DNA of 7,483 nt from Acidobacteriota bacterium (GTDB taxonomy: Bacteria > Acidobacteriota > Terriglobia > Terriglobales > Acidobacteriaceae), in NCBI GenBank assembly GCA_003225595.1, contig QIAR01000294.1, forward strand, positions 1 to 7,483. Reading direction: 5' to 3'. The position numbers were made by a program, and so were the translations under genes. A model generated the notes under the pieces. That model saw only the letters and a list, made by a program, of their open reading frames with translations. It was not told the origin of the DNA and did no database searches. This document shows positions 1 through 6,284 of the stretch, in pieces (positions within the stretch are counted from its first letter, which is position 1; every line of letters begins with the position of its first letter).

Positions 1-3000
1 GTTGTGCCGTTGATTGAGCCAGCTTGACCGTTGAGTTCGCCACTCAATCTGCCGCCTGCACCGTCAAAGTTGGCGAAGTTGAAAACATTGTACGCGGAGA
101 AACTGGGCTCGATGGAAAATCGCTCACGGATCTTGTAAACCCACGCCAATTTCATGTCGAGAGAGCGAAATGCACCCAAGCCTACTTCGCCAGCCGGAGC
201 CAGCGGGATAGGTTGTTGGATCGCGTTTAGCTGACTGAGCTGCGATTGAGTAACCAAACCGGCATCCACTAACGCTTGACCGGCTGGGGTTGAGGTTCCT
301 GCCAGGCTACCGTTATAGGCACTGAGCACCTTGTTCAGGTCGCCTGTCTTCACGCTCCGGCCGAAAGCTCCAGTGTTAGTTCCGGGCAGCGGGTCCCCGG
401 TCTGTCCATCACCATCCACGTCCGTGCGGAAGATCTCCCCCGGGGATCCGGTCTGTGGCAAAGTCATGGTGCTGGGCAGAGCAGTCGAAAAGTGAGCACC
501 GAAGCTCAGACGTAAGGCCAGCGGAAGATCAAAGACTCCACCGAAAGAGAACTGATGCGTACGATCCAGGCTTGTCGGTCCAGTGAAGCGGACTGGATTT
601 CTTTGATCCAAAGCATTATTGATGAAGTCTCCGTCGTTGGCTTGGCTGATATAGCGCGACAACGCATACGAAACCTGCAGGTTCATATGCCTCGCTCCGG
701 GAAACGGGGCTTTCACGTCCTGTTTGAGCGCCATCTGGAGCCCGTTATAAACGGAGCGGCCCGTGGGAAAAAGCATCTGCAAGAAGCCGACGTTCGGTTC
801 AATACCTGCAAACGCGCACGGCGTAAGACAAGGCGAGCCTCCCGTTAGATCCACGGTCGAATCCAATCCGTTCGCTGCGAAGTCGCTGATGCTCGCCGTG
901 GCGTTCGCACCCATATAACAGGCAATCCCAGCCGACGCGGTGGCCTGCGTCACTGGTCCACAACCACCGATCGTTGCGTTAATCGCGGCAACCGCATTTT
1001 CTATATTCAGAAAGCGCGAATCTCCTGTACGGTTGACATCGATAGACAGCAACGTGTGAGTCGCCACATTGCGCACGTAATCTGCGCTCAACACCATGCC
1101 CTGCCGGAGTTCTCGCTGCACCCCGAAGTTCATCTGCACGGATCGGGCACTGCGGTAATTCGGCGCAAACAAGGTAATGCCGTTGGCGTTAGAGGAGTCA
1201 TAGAAGGCGTTCCCGATGAAAACACCATTGGTGGCCGGCCCTGCTGCTATCGTGGCTTGCTGGAACTGTCTTTGGTCCGCCGCTATCACGCTGGCAACAT
1301 TGCCCACGGGCTGTCCACAGATCGACGAAGTGTCGATAGTTCCGGAACCATCTGGAAGAGGAATAGGAATAGGTGTATCCAGAAAACACCCCACACCGGT
1401 ACCGAAGAACAGTCCACTTGGGAGCCGACCGGGTCGGTCAAACAGAACATTGTTGAAAACGGCATTCTCGTAGAACAGCCCGATGCCGCCTCGGAAAACC
1501 GTCTTTCCGTTCTTCGCTGGATCCCAAGCGATTCCTAACTGGGGCGCAAAATTCAGGTTGGGCTGATGGACACGGTTGCCCAAACCAGGCTGAATATTAC
1601 TGAACGGCGCTGAGTTCAGTTCAGCTACTGGAGGGAGATCGCTGTCGGCCCGTCCGGTATCTCTCACGTAGCGCAATCCGTACGTTAGCGTAAAGTTTGG
1701 TTTGATTTTCCAGCTATCACCCACATACCAGGCGAAGCGGCTATCATACTCACCGCCTGCGGGCAGTCCGAATCCTGGCCGCTCGGTGAAAAATCCTAGC
1801 CCGTTACCCATGAGCAAGTTATCCACCGGATAGTTGAGCGGATTTGCCCTCCCGCCTGGGAAACACGGAGCTCCTGTCCCACAGGAATTGTCGGCGAAGG
1901 TTTTGTTGGCATCGGTAAATAGCGAGACTACCGAGGGGGAAATTCCAAAGAAAGCGGCAAATCCTCCGCCCAGAATCCGGTTGTAACTCACTCCGTAGCG
2001 CAGAATGTGGGACCGTAAGGTCTTGCTGCCATCGTACTTTAGCTGTTTGTCGCTTTGATAAGTTTTCTGTGGGGCGAGAAAGTTTGGCCCAGTACAGAGC
2101 GGCGATCCTTCCACGCAGAAAAAGTTCACACCCGGCGCAAACGACAGTGTGATTTCCGGAGCAGGGTTGAAGACGCTACTGCCGGTCACGGCATCCGCAA
2201 TGCCATTCCTAAATTTCGTGTAAGCCCAGCGGATGCTGTGTGTGTAACTTCCGGTGTTGAAGTCTGTCCCGATCGCATGGACCGGCGCGTTGTTAACATT
2301 GGCGAAAGGTTCGTAGCTTGGGCTGCCGAAGGATGCCACGCTACGGTTTTGCTCGTAAGAGAATCTATAGAACAATCGCCAGCCCGGCCTGATTTGCCAG
2401 TCTAAACGCCCCAAGGTTTCTGTCTCTCGGAACGGGGCGGAAAAGCCGCCTGTTAACGCTGTGAACGGATCCGGTGCGGTCACGGGTGTAAAGGCATCCT
2501 GCTTAATATGTTCCGCATTGAGGAAGAAGAAGACTTTGTCCTTCCAGATCGGACCGCCAAAGCGTCCTCCGTAGTGATTGCGCTGGAAGGGAAGATCTTG
2601 GCCGCCGGGAAAGTTGGCGAAACCTGCGCGCTTATCGCGAAATAGGTAAAAGCCTTCCCCGTGCCAGTCGTTTGTGCCAGAACGGGTGACGATGTTGACC
2701 GCACCCGAGGACGTGAGCTCGGTTGAAAGGTCCAACGAGGACTGACTGATCTGAAACTCCTCGATGGCGCTGGGCGAGATATTCTGCGTCGTGGTTCCTA
2801 CCGTCTCGTCGCTTATGTCGACACCATCGACCTCGATCCGTGCCGTGCGACCGAAACGTCCACCGAAAGAAATCGAGGAGAACCCATTCTTCGTGGGATC
2901 GAAGTTGGTGCCGTCCTGGATTTGGACACCCGGCTCGAGTTGGGCCAAGTCTAAAAAGTTTCTTCCATTAATCGGCAGTTGATCGATCTGCTGTGCCGTC

Positions 3001-3449
3001 AGTACCCCCTGCACGGTCGCCTGTTCGGTGTTGACACGAATCTGTGAGCCTTGTACCTCCACTACTTGGCTGGCTTCGCCAACCTGCAACTTCACGTTGC
3101 CCGGCGCGGTCACTCCGACTTGAACGCTCACAGGCAATTCCGTCGTACTGAAGCCCTTGGCTTCCACCCGCACCACGTAGTCCGCCGGAATCAAAGCTCC
3201 CGACGCATATGTTCCGGAGGAACTGGTACTCGTATTGATGACCTGTCCCGTCGCCTTATTGGTGATGGTGATTTGCGCTCCGTTCACGACGGCCCCACTT
3301 GGGTCGGTAATTGTTCCCTGGATGCTACCGGTCGAGATGGTCGTCTGAGCAGTAGAGGCTGCTGTGAACGCAAGGATGACGACGACCGCGAATATCGCCA
3401 GGCTAAATCCTGTGGCGATACGGCGACGGGAGTTCAGATTAAGCAACAT
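1..3449 (-). CDS. Oar-like TonB-dependent outer-membrane receptor with carboxypeptidase-regulatory-like domain, 3' end cut by window edge
   Basis: I translated this frame by hand from ATG at 3449. It stays open for 1149 codons to the left edge, so the C-terminus is missing. Residues 1-34 form a signal peptide (basic SRRR, hydrophobic 13-30, likely cleavage after STA). Residues about 40-125 are a Cna-B/carboxypeptidase-regulatory-like fold (GSIQGTITDPSGAVV). Residues about 140-260 resemble a TonB plug: LPINGRNFLDL at 158-168, IEVDGVDISDE at 205-215, then VNIVTRSGTNDWHGEGFYLF. The rest is rich in aromatic alternating strands, as in a large beta-barrel. This architecture is the Oar-like group, usually 1000-1200 residues, so perhaps 50-100 residues lie outside the window; SAYNVFNFANF near 1118-1128 resembles the last strands of such proteins. 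No clear TonB box is visible after the signal peptide. The substrate cannot be told from sequence; uptake of a sugar polymer, peptide or metal complex, or an adhesion role, are all possible. The family call is firm, the role is not. Confidence 0.93.
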   Translation of the reverse strand, partial: MLLNLNSRRRIATGFSLAIFAVVVILAFTAASTAQTTISTGSIQGTITDPSGAVVNGAQITITNKATGQVINTSTSSSGTYASGALIPADYVVRVEAKGFSTTELPVSVQVGVTAPGNVKLQVGEASQVVEVQGSQIRVNTEQATVQGVLTAQQIDQLPINGRNFLDLAQLEPGVQIQDGTNFDPTKNGFSSISFGGRFGRTARIEVDGVDISDETVGTTTQNISPSAIEEFQISQSSLDLSTELTSSGAVNIVTRSGTNDWHGEGFYLFRDKRAGFANFPGGQDLPFQRNHYGGRFGGPIWKDKVFFFLNAEHIKQDAFTPVTAPDPFTALTGGFSAPFRETETLGRLDWQIRPGWRLFYRFSYEQNRSVASFGSPSYEPFANVNNAPVHAIGTDFNTGSYTHSIRWAYTKFRNGIADAVTGSSVFNPAPEITLSFAPGVNFFCVEGSPLCTGPNFLAPQKTYQSDKQLKYDGSKTLRSHILRYGVSYNRILGGGFAAFFGISPSVVSLFTDANKTFADNSCGTGAPCFPGGRANPLNYPVDNLLMGNGLGFFTERPGFGLPAGGEYDSRFAWYVGDSWKIKPNFTLTYGLRYVRDTGRADSDLPPVAELNSAPFSNIQPGLGNRVHQPNLNFAPQLGIAWDPAKNGKTVFRGGIGLFYENAVFNNVLFDRPGRLPSGLFFGTGVGCFLDTPIPIPLPDGSGTIDTSSICGQPVGNVASVIAADQRQFQQATIAAGPATNGVFIGNAFYDSSNANGITLFAPNYRSARSVQMNFGVQRELRQGMVLSADYVRNVATHTLLSIDVNRTGDSRFLNIENAVAAINATIGGCGPVTQATASAGIACYMGANATASISDFAANGLDSTVDLTGGSPCLTPCAFAGIEPNVGFLQMLFPTGRSVYNGLQMALKQDVKAPFPGARHMNLQVSYALSRYISQANDGDFINNALDQRNPVRFTGPTSLDRTHQFSFGGVFDLPLALRLSFGAHFSTALPSTMTLPQTGSPGEIFRTDVDGDGQTGDPLPGTNTGAFGRSVKTGDLNKVLSAYNGSLAGTSTPAGQALVDAGLVTQSQLSQLNAIQQPIPLAPAGEVGLGAFRSLDMKLAWVYKIRERFSIEPSFSAYNVFNFANFDGAGGRLSGELNGQAGSINGT

Positions 3450-3455
3450 CGTCCA

Positions 3456-3462
3456 CCTTCCT
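3456..3462 (-). promoter_or_regulatory. Shine-Dalgarno site of the Oar-like receptor gene
   Basis: Read on the minus strand, AGGAAGG ends 6 nt before the ATG at 3449. This is a strong, well-spaced ribosome binding site. It fixes the start directly ahead of a clean signal peptide, and there is no competing upstream in-frame candidate with a better site. Confidence 0.75.
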
Positions 3463-3490
3463 TTCGAGTTTTCCACGCGAACTCTGACAG

Positions 3491-3521
3491 ATAATGGCTG
3501 GAACTGAACGAAAACTGAACG
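3491..3521 (-). promoter_or_regulatory. Putative activator-dependent promoter: 11-bp-period direct repeat plus -10
   Basis: On the minus strand two exact copies of CGTTCAGTT (3513-3521 and 3502-3510) lie 11 bp apart, one helical turn, with TT between them. Five bases after the second copy is CATTAT (3491-3496), a 4-5/6 match to a -10 box. The -35 position would fall on TTCAGT inside the first repeat, which is a poor -35 match. Tandem half-sites one turn apart overlapping the -35 are how OmpR/PhoB-type response regulators bind activated promoters, so I infer a regulator-dependent promoter for the receptor gene. The start would be near 3484, giving a leader of about 35 nt. An inverted half-site (TTCAG on the plus strand, 3527-3531) sits just upstream. 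The repeat is seen directly; the regulator is inferred. Confidence 0.45.
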
Positions 3522-3713
3522 GCGGTTTCAGGGGGTCCATTCTAGCGGCCAACTCGCCCGGATAAATGCACCTCTCCCTAATTTAGACTGCAACCAGGAA
3601 TCCACCAGAAACACGACCTACCATTCATATCAAGTCTTTATTTATCATGTGCTTAAGAACAAGCTTCCCGCGCGAGCCTGGGGGAGGATGCCAAGTTCAT
3701 CCCGAAGCCTGTA

Positions 3714-3740
3714 TTTCTCCTACATAAAATTGTAGAGAAA
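3714..3740. repeat. AT-rich inverted repeat (possible operator or RNA hairpin)
   Basis: TTTCT and CTACA on the left are matched by TGTAG and AGAAA on the right, around the 6-nt centre TAAAAT, with one unpaired C at 3719. This makes a 10-bp stem with a single bulge. It lies 87-113 bp past the VWA stop and about 265 bp before the receptor start. There is no flanking T-run on the minus strand and the stem is low in GC, so it is a poor intrinsic terminator. A regulator operator or transcript-end structure is possible. The symmetry is seen directly; its role is unknown. Confidence 0.4.
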
Positions 3741-3780
3741 GAGAAGTAGATCGAATGGAACCGTGGACAGACAGAAGCTT

Positions 3781-3809
3781 CGATGACTGAAGATAGACGG
3801 TTCTCATCG
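3781..3809 (-). terminator. Weak stem-loop after the VWA gene
   Basis: CGATGA (3781-3786) pairs with TCATCG (3804-3809), and GAA with TTC further in after a 2-nt bulge, starting 17 bases after the VWA stop codon. The position suits transcript termination or 3'-end protection. The stem is short and no U-tract follows on the minus strand, so this is a low-confidence call. Confidence 0.2.
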
Positions 3810-3826
3810 TTCAGCGTACAGGATTC

Positions 3827-4753
3827 CTACCAGGGCGACTTGGACGTGAAATACCCAGCGCGATGGCGTACTTTGTAGCCCGAAGCGGCGGGCGCTCCCA
3901 TAATACTCACCTGGACACGGCGGAAGTCTGAATCGGACAATCTCTGGGAAGGGTAGTAGGCCAGCAAATACTGCGTACGCAGCTCGTCGCTGATCTGCTG
4001 GAAGGCGTTATCCAACTGAGGCAGCGAACTGGCGTAATAATACTTGCCTCCGGTGTCCCCGGAGATCTGCATGAGCGCATGTTCGCCGCCAGTGTCGCGT
4101 CCGGCACTGGCCTCAACCGGAACCACGATAATGCTGTATACGATGGCCTCGGCTTCCTGCGCAGTGCGCAACGCCTCTTTGTAATCGACCTTGCTCACCG
4201 TGTCACCGCCGTCCGTGATCGCGACCAGCACTTTTCTTCCTTGTCGTGATTCAAGCGCGCGCGACCCGAGATACAGCGCGTCATAAAGAGCCGTTGCCGC
4301 TCCCAAACGAATTCGATCGACACCACGATCGATCTTCTTGAGGTCGGAAGTGAACGGCACTACCTCGTCCACCACCTCGCTGAATTGGTAAATCGAGAGC
4401 GCGTCCACCGAGCGCAATATGGCATGGGCAAACCGGCGCGCGGATGTTAACTCCAAAGGTAAGTCCTTGCGCGTGCTGAGGCTCGTGTCGACGGCAAGCA
4501 CGATCGAAAGCGGCAGAGCCGATTCCTTATTGAAAACGGCGATCTTCTGCTCCTTGCTGTCTTCGCGCAACTGGAAGTTTTCCTTCTTGAGATTTGTGAT
4601 GGGTGCGCCGTGACCGTCGGTGACTGTGACGAACACGTTCACCAGCTTCACGTTTACCTTGACGGTAGTTTCGGGCTCCTGCGCGATGGCACCCGTGCAC
4701 AGGGACAAAAGGAAGACAAAAACAGCCAGCTCATTCATAGAAGGCTGCTTCAC
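3827..4753 (-). CDS. Secreted VWA-domain protein (acidobacterial VWFA-related type)
   Basis: 308 residues. A signal peptide covers residues 1-24 (hydrophobic 9-23, cleavage after GAIA). A short beta-rich region follows (about 30-75: VKVNVKLVNVFVTVTDGHGAPI, ENFQLREDSKEQKI), then a VWA domain at about 80-270. The MIDAS metal-binding site looks intact: D89-T-S91-L-S93, a threonine at 154 in GAATALYDAL, and D181 in AITDGGD. No transmembrane helix follows the domain, so the mature protein should be periplasmic or extracellular. The protein matches the VWFA-related domain proteins that are abundant in Acidobacteriota; their partners are generally unknown. The start is GTG at 4753, giving a 4-nt overlap with the upstream moaDE stop. 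An internal ATG at 4738 would drop MKQPS and lose the only basic residue before the hydrophobic core, so GTG is preferred. Neither start has a strong ribosome site, which fits translational coupling. The stop is TAG. Confidence 0.9.
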   Translation of the reverse strand: MKQPSMNELAVFVFLLSLCTGAIAQEPETTVKVNVKLVNVFVTVTDGHGAPITNLKKENFQLREDSKEQKIAVFNKESALPLSIVLAVDTSLSTRKDLPLELTSARRFAHAILRSVDALSIYQFSEVVDEVVPFTSDLKKIDRGVDRIRLGAATALYDALYLGSRALESRQGRKVLVAITDGGDTVSKVDYKEALRTAQEAEAIVYSIIVVPVEASAGRDTGGEHALMQISGDTGGKYYYASSLPQLDNAFQQISDELRTQYLLAYYPSQRLSDSDFRRVQVSIMGAPAASGYKVRHRAGYFTSKSPW

Positions 4754-5475
4754 TTAGATGCGGGTCGTGCGGATGGAGTGCCTTCGGCTCGGGGTATTTC
4801 TGCGGGAAAGGGTTCTCCGTCGGCCCAGACAGCGCCATCCTCGAAATACTCTTTCTTCCAGATGGGCACGGTCCGCTTGAGAGTGTCGATTAACCGACGG
4901 CACGCCTCGAAAGCCGCAGCGCGGTGAGCCGATGCCACGACAATCAGCACGCTGGTTTCGCCAATTTCCAGGCGCCCCAGGCGGTGCACGATGGCGACAT
5001 CGCGTATCTGGAACTCGACCAATGCCTGCTCGGCGAGCTCTTCCATCTGCTTCAGTGCCATCGCCTCGTAGGCTTCGTAATCCAGATACAGAGTGCGGCG
5101 TCCGCCGCTGTTATTGCGCACCACACCCTCAAAAATTACTGCGGCTCCATCTTCCGGGCGTTTGATGCCATCGAGTACGGATTGTGTGTTGATTTTTTCG
5201 CGGACAATAGCAGCGTGCGCCGAGGCTGAAAAGCCTCCGCTCACCGGCGGTAGTAACGCGATTTCATCGTTCGTTTTAAGCTTCACATCCGGACCGCTGT
5301 ATTCCTGGTTGACCGAGAGCGCAATCGAAGGCAGGAGATTCTTGAGCCGCGGAATACGTTTTTCATAGTGCGTGAGAAGATCGCCCAGAGTGGCGCTTTC
5401 GGGCAGGCTCAGACTTTCGCTGTTTTGACCAACTACATCCTTGAGCATGCCGAAGAATAGAACGCGAACCTGCAT
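4750..5475 (-). CDS. moaDE: Fused MoaD-MoaE molybdopterin synthase (MoaX-type)
   Basis: 241 residues joining both subunits of molybdopterin synthase, the cytoplasmic enzyme that adds two sulfurs to cyclic pyranopterin monophosphate. Residues 1-81 are a full MoaD (ubiquitin-like; MQVRVLFFGMLKDVVG at the start, LLPPVSGG at the end), about the length of free MoaD. Residues about 86-225 are MoaE. Expected active-site residues are present by family comparison: R120 (EGVVRNNSGGR), H184-R185, K200 and K207 (DTLKRTVPIWKKE). A proline- and alanine-rich tail follows (226-241). MoaD normally works through a free C-terminal Gly-Gly that is adenylated and thiocarboxylated. Here the pair is G80-G81 and is followed by FSASAHA, so processing after G81 is probably needed, as reported for mycobacterial MoaX. 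The ATG at 5475 has only a weak ribosome site. The stop overlaps the VWA start by 4 nt. No other molybdenum cofactor gene is visible here. Confidence 0.93.
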   Translation of the reverse strand: MQVRVLFFGMLKDVVGQNSESLSLPESATLGDLLTHYEKRIPRLKNLLPSIALSVNQEYSGPDVKLKTNDEIALLPPVSGGFSASAHAAIVREKINTQSVLDGIKRPEDGAAVIFEGVVRNNSGGRRTLYLDYEAYEAMALKQMEELAEQALVEFQIRDVAIVHRLGRLEIGETSVLIVVASAHRAAAFEACRRLIDTLKRTVPIWKKEYFEDGAVWADGEPFPAEIPRAEGTPSARPASK

Positions 5476-5512
5476 CGTAGTTACCGGCCATAAGTCTCGA
5501 ACACTTCGTGAC

Positions 5513-5547
5513 CTGGCCCGTTAGGAGGCCAGCGAGCGCAGCCGGCC
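5513..5547 (-). other. Competing GGCC hairpins in the moaDE leader
   Basis: The spacer before moaDE holds three mutually complementary blocks. CTGGCC (5513-5518) pairs perfectly with GGCCAG (5527-5532) around an 8-nt loop. The same GGCC-A-GC block (5527-5533) can instead pair with GC-C-GGCC (5541-5547) around GAGCGCA, with one mismatch. Only one of the two can form at a time. The structure lies 38-72 nt upstream of the start codon. There is no following U-run, so a classic attenuator is not shown. It could be the 3' end of the preceding DUF1579 transcript, a regulatory leader, or chance in GC-rich DNA. Confidence 0.3.
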
Positions 5548-5586
5548 GCCACCAGCCTGCCAATCGAAGATCTGAACCAGACTCGC

Positions 5587-6126
5587 TTACTTTTCCTTAG
5601 TGGCCTTCCCTTCCATAACAGTTGAAAAATCGCCGGACTCTGGCGCCATTTCAAATTTGAAGGTATAAGAGGCCGGTGAGAGTTGCTTGACGGTGTATCG
5701 CCCTCTCATCACCTTGCCGCCCACTTTGTCTTCGTTGGTCCAGGTCCACGTGTCACCTTCGAGAGTACCTTTAGCAGCTTCAGCCTCGCCCATGCTGTTG
5801 AACCCGTGGTAGGTGTACACCTTCTCGTCGGATTTGTACCCAAATATAGCCAGACCATTTCCTTTGCCCATAGGGGTATTCTCATCCGAATGACTGACCA
5901 GGAAAAATCCGCCCGGCATCCATTCGTTGTGCTCGGTGGCGGTGAACTTGCCGCCCGGACCGAATGGGCTTGGTTTCATGTCGCCTTCCATAGTCCAGTT
6001 GCCGGCGAAATACTCCAATTTCTTGTGCTCAGGACCGGGCGTCGGCTTCTGGGGCGGGTTCTGAGCAAAACCAAACGTTGCGATGATCAGCATCGCAACC
6101 AAGATAGCTGCTGATGTCTTTCTCAT
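5587..6126 (-). CDS. Secreted DUF1579-like protein
   Basis: 179 residues. The signal peptide covers 1-21 (MRKTSAAILVAMLIIATFGFA, cleavage before Q22). The mature part begins with a proline-rich linker and then PGPEHKKLEYFAGNWTMEG, the usual opening of DUF1579 proteins, where a histidine and an AGNW-type motif start a small beta-barrel. Further signature-like segments are FTATEHNEWMPGGFFLVSHSD, FGYKSDEKVYTYHGFNSMGE and GTLEGDTWTW. The fold is probably calycin-like, all-beta, but no ligand or activity is established for the family as far as I know, and none is visible here. Length is normal for the family plus a signal peptide. The ATG at 6126 is supported by AGGAG (6136-6140) 9 nt upstream and by a promoter in the preceding gap, so the gene can be transcribed on its own. 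It should act in the periplasm or outside the cell. The family call is fairly sure, the function unknown. Confidence 0.85.
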   Translation of the reverse strand: MRKTSAAILVAMLIIATFGFAQNPPQKPTPGPEHKKLEYFAGNWTMEGDMKPSPFGPGGKFTATEHNEWMPGGFFLVSHSDENTPMGKGNGLAIFGYKSDEKVYTYHGFNSMGEAEAAKGTLEGDTWTWTNEDKVGGKVMRGRYTVKQLSPASYTFKFEMAPESGDFSTVMEGKATKEK

Positions 6127-6193
6127 GCGTGCATTCTCCTCTTCTCTGTCGAAGATCTTAGCTTTAGCCAGTAGCGTTGGTTACCGCGCCAGC

Positions 6194-6223
6194 ATATTAG
6201 GCTCCGCTCGAAGGACGAGTCAA
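6194..6223 (-). promoter_or_regulatory. Sigma-70-type promoter for the DUF1579-like gene
   Basis: On the minus strand TTGACT (6218-6223, 5/6 match to the -35) is followed after 18 bp by TAATAT (6194-6199, 4/6 match to the -10). Transcription would begin near 6187, leaving a leader of about 60 nt that carries the AGGAG ribosome site. It is the best promoter match I found in any intergenic region of this window. Confidence 0.55.
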
Positions 6224-6284
6224 TGCGTCCCTCTTCAAACCAGCGACGTGGATAGTGGTGTCAGAATAGCGTCTCTTTCGCCTT

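Larger units (their letters stand above)
3450..3826. other. Intergenic region between the VWA gene and the Oar-like receptor gene
   Basis: This 377-bp stretch has no credible coding sequence on either strand. It is visibly richer in A and T than its neighbours, especially around 3590-3660 and 3712-3750. From right to left it holds a weak stem-loop just after the VWA stop codon, an AT-rich inverted repeat, about 170 bp in which I see nothing specific, then the direct-repeat promoter and ribosome binding site of the receptor gene. Length and content fit a true transcription-unit boundary rather than an intra-operon gap. Confidence 0.7.

Noticed and set aside
1354..1377. Short CCTATT-type tandem repeat encoding PIPIPLP in the receptor
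   Set aside because: Only about three imperfect units in a proline-rich loop; too short to argue for phase variation or a functional repeat.
1056..1538. Plus-strand open frame of 160 codons, and other plus-strand frames across 1-3494
   Set aside because: They lie opposite the continuous 1149-codon receptor frame, have no recognisable domains and no ribosome sites, and read as antisense shadows of high-GC coding.
2480..2704. Minus-strand 74-codon frame inside the receptor
   Set aside because: It is in a different frame from the receptor, which translates without interruption through this stretch; a shadow.
1..3449. Receptor gene as a frameshifted pseudogene, because no long complete frame is bounded within the window
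   Set aside because: Hand translation shows one unbroken frame with family motifs throughout; it only lacks its stop because it runs off the left edge.
3661..3781. Repeated AAGCTTC words at 3661 and 3775 as possible att or IS ends
   Set aside because: Seven bases occurring twice are expected by chance; there are no flanking duplications and no integrase or transposase.
5476..5586. Moco riboswitch upstream of moaDE
   Set aside because: Hairpins are present, but I could not match the known motif's conserved elements by eye, so only the secondary structure is reported.
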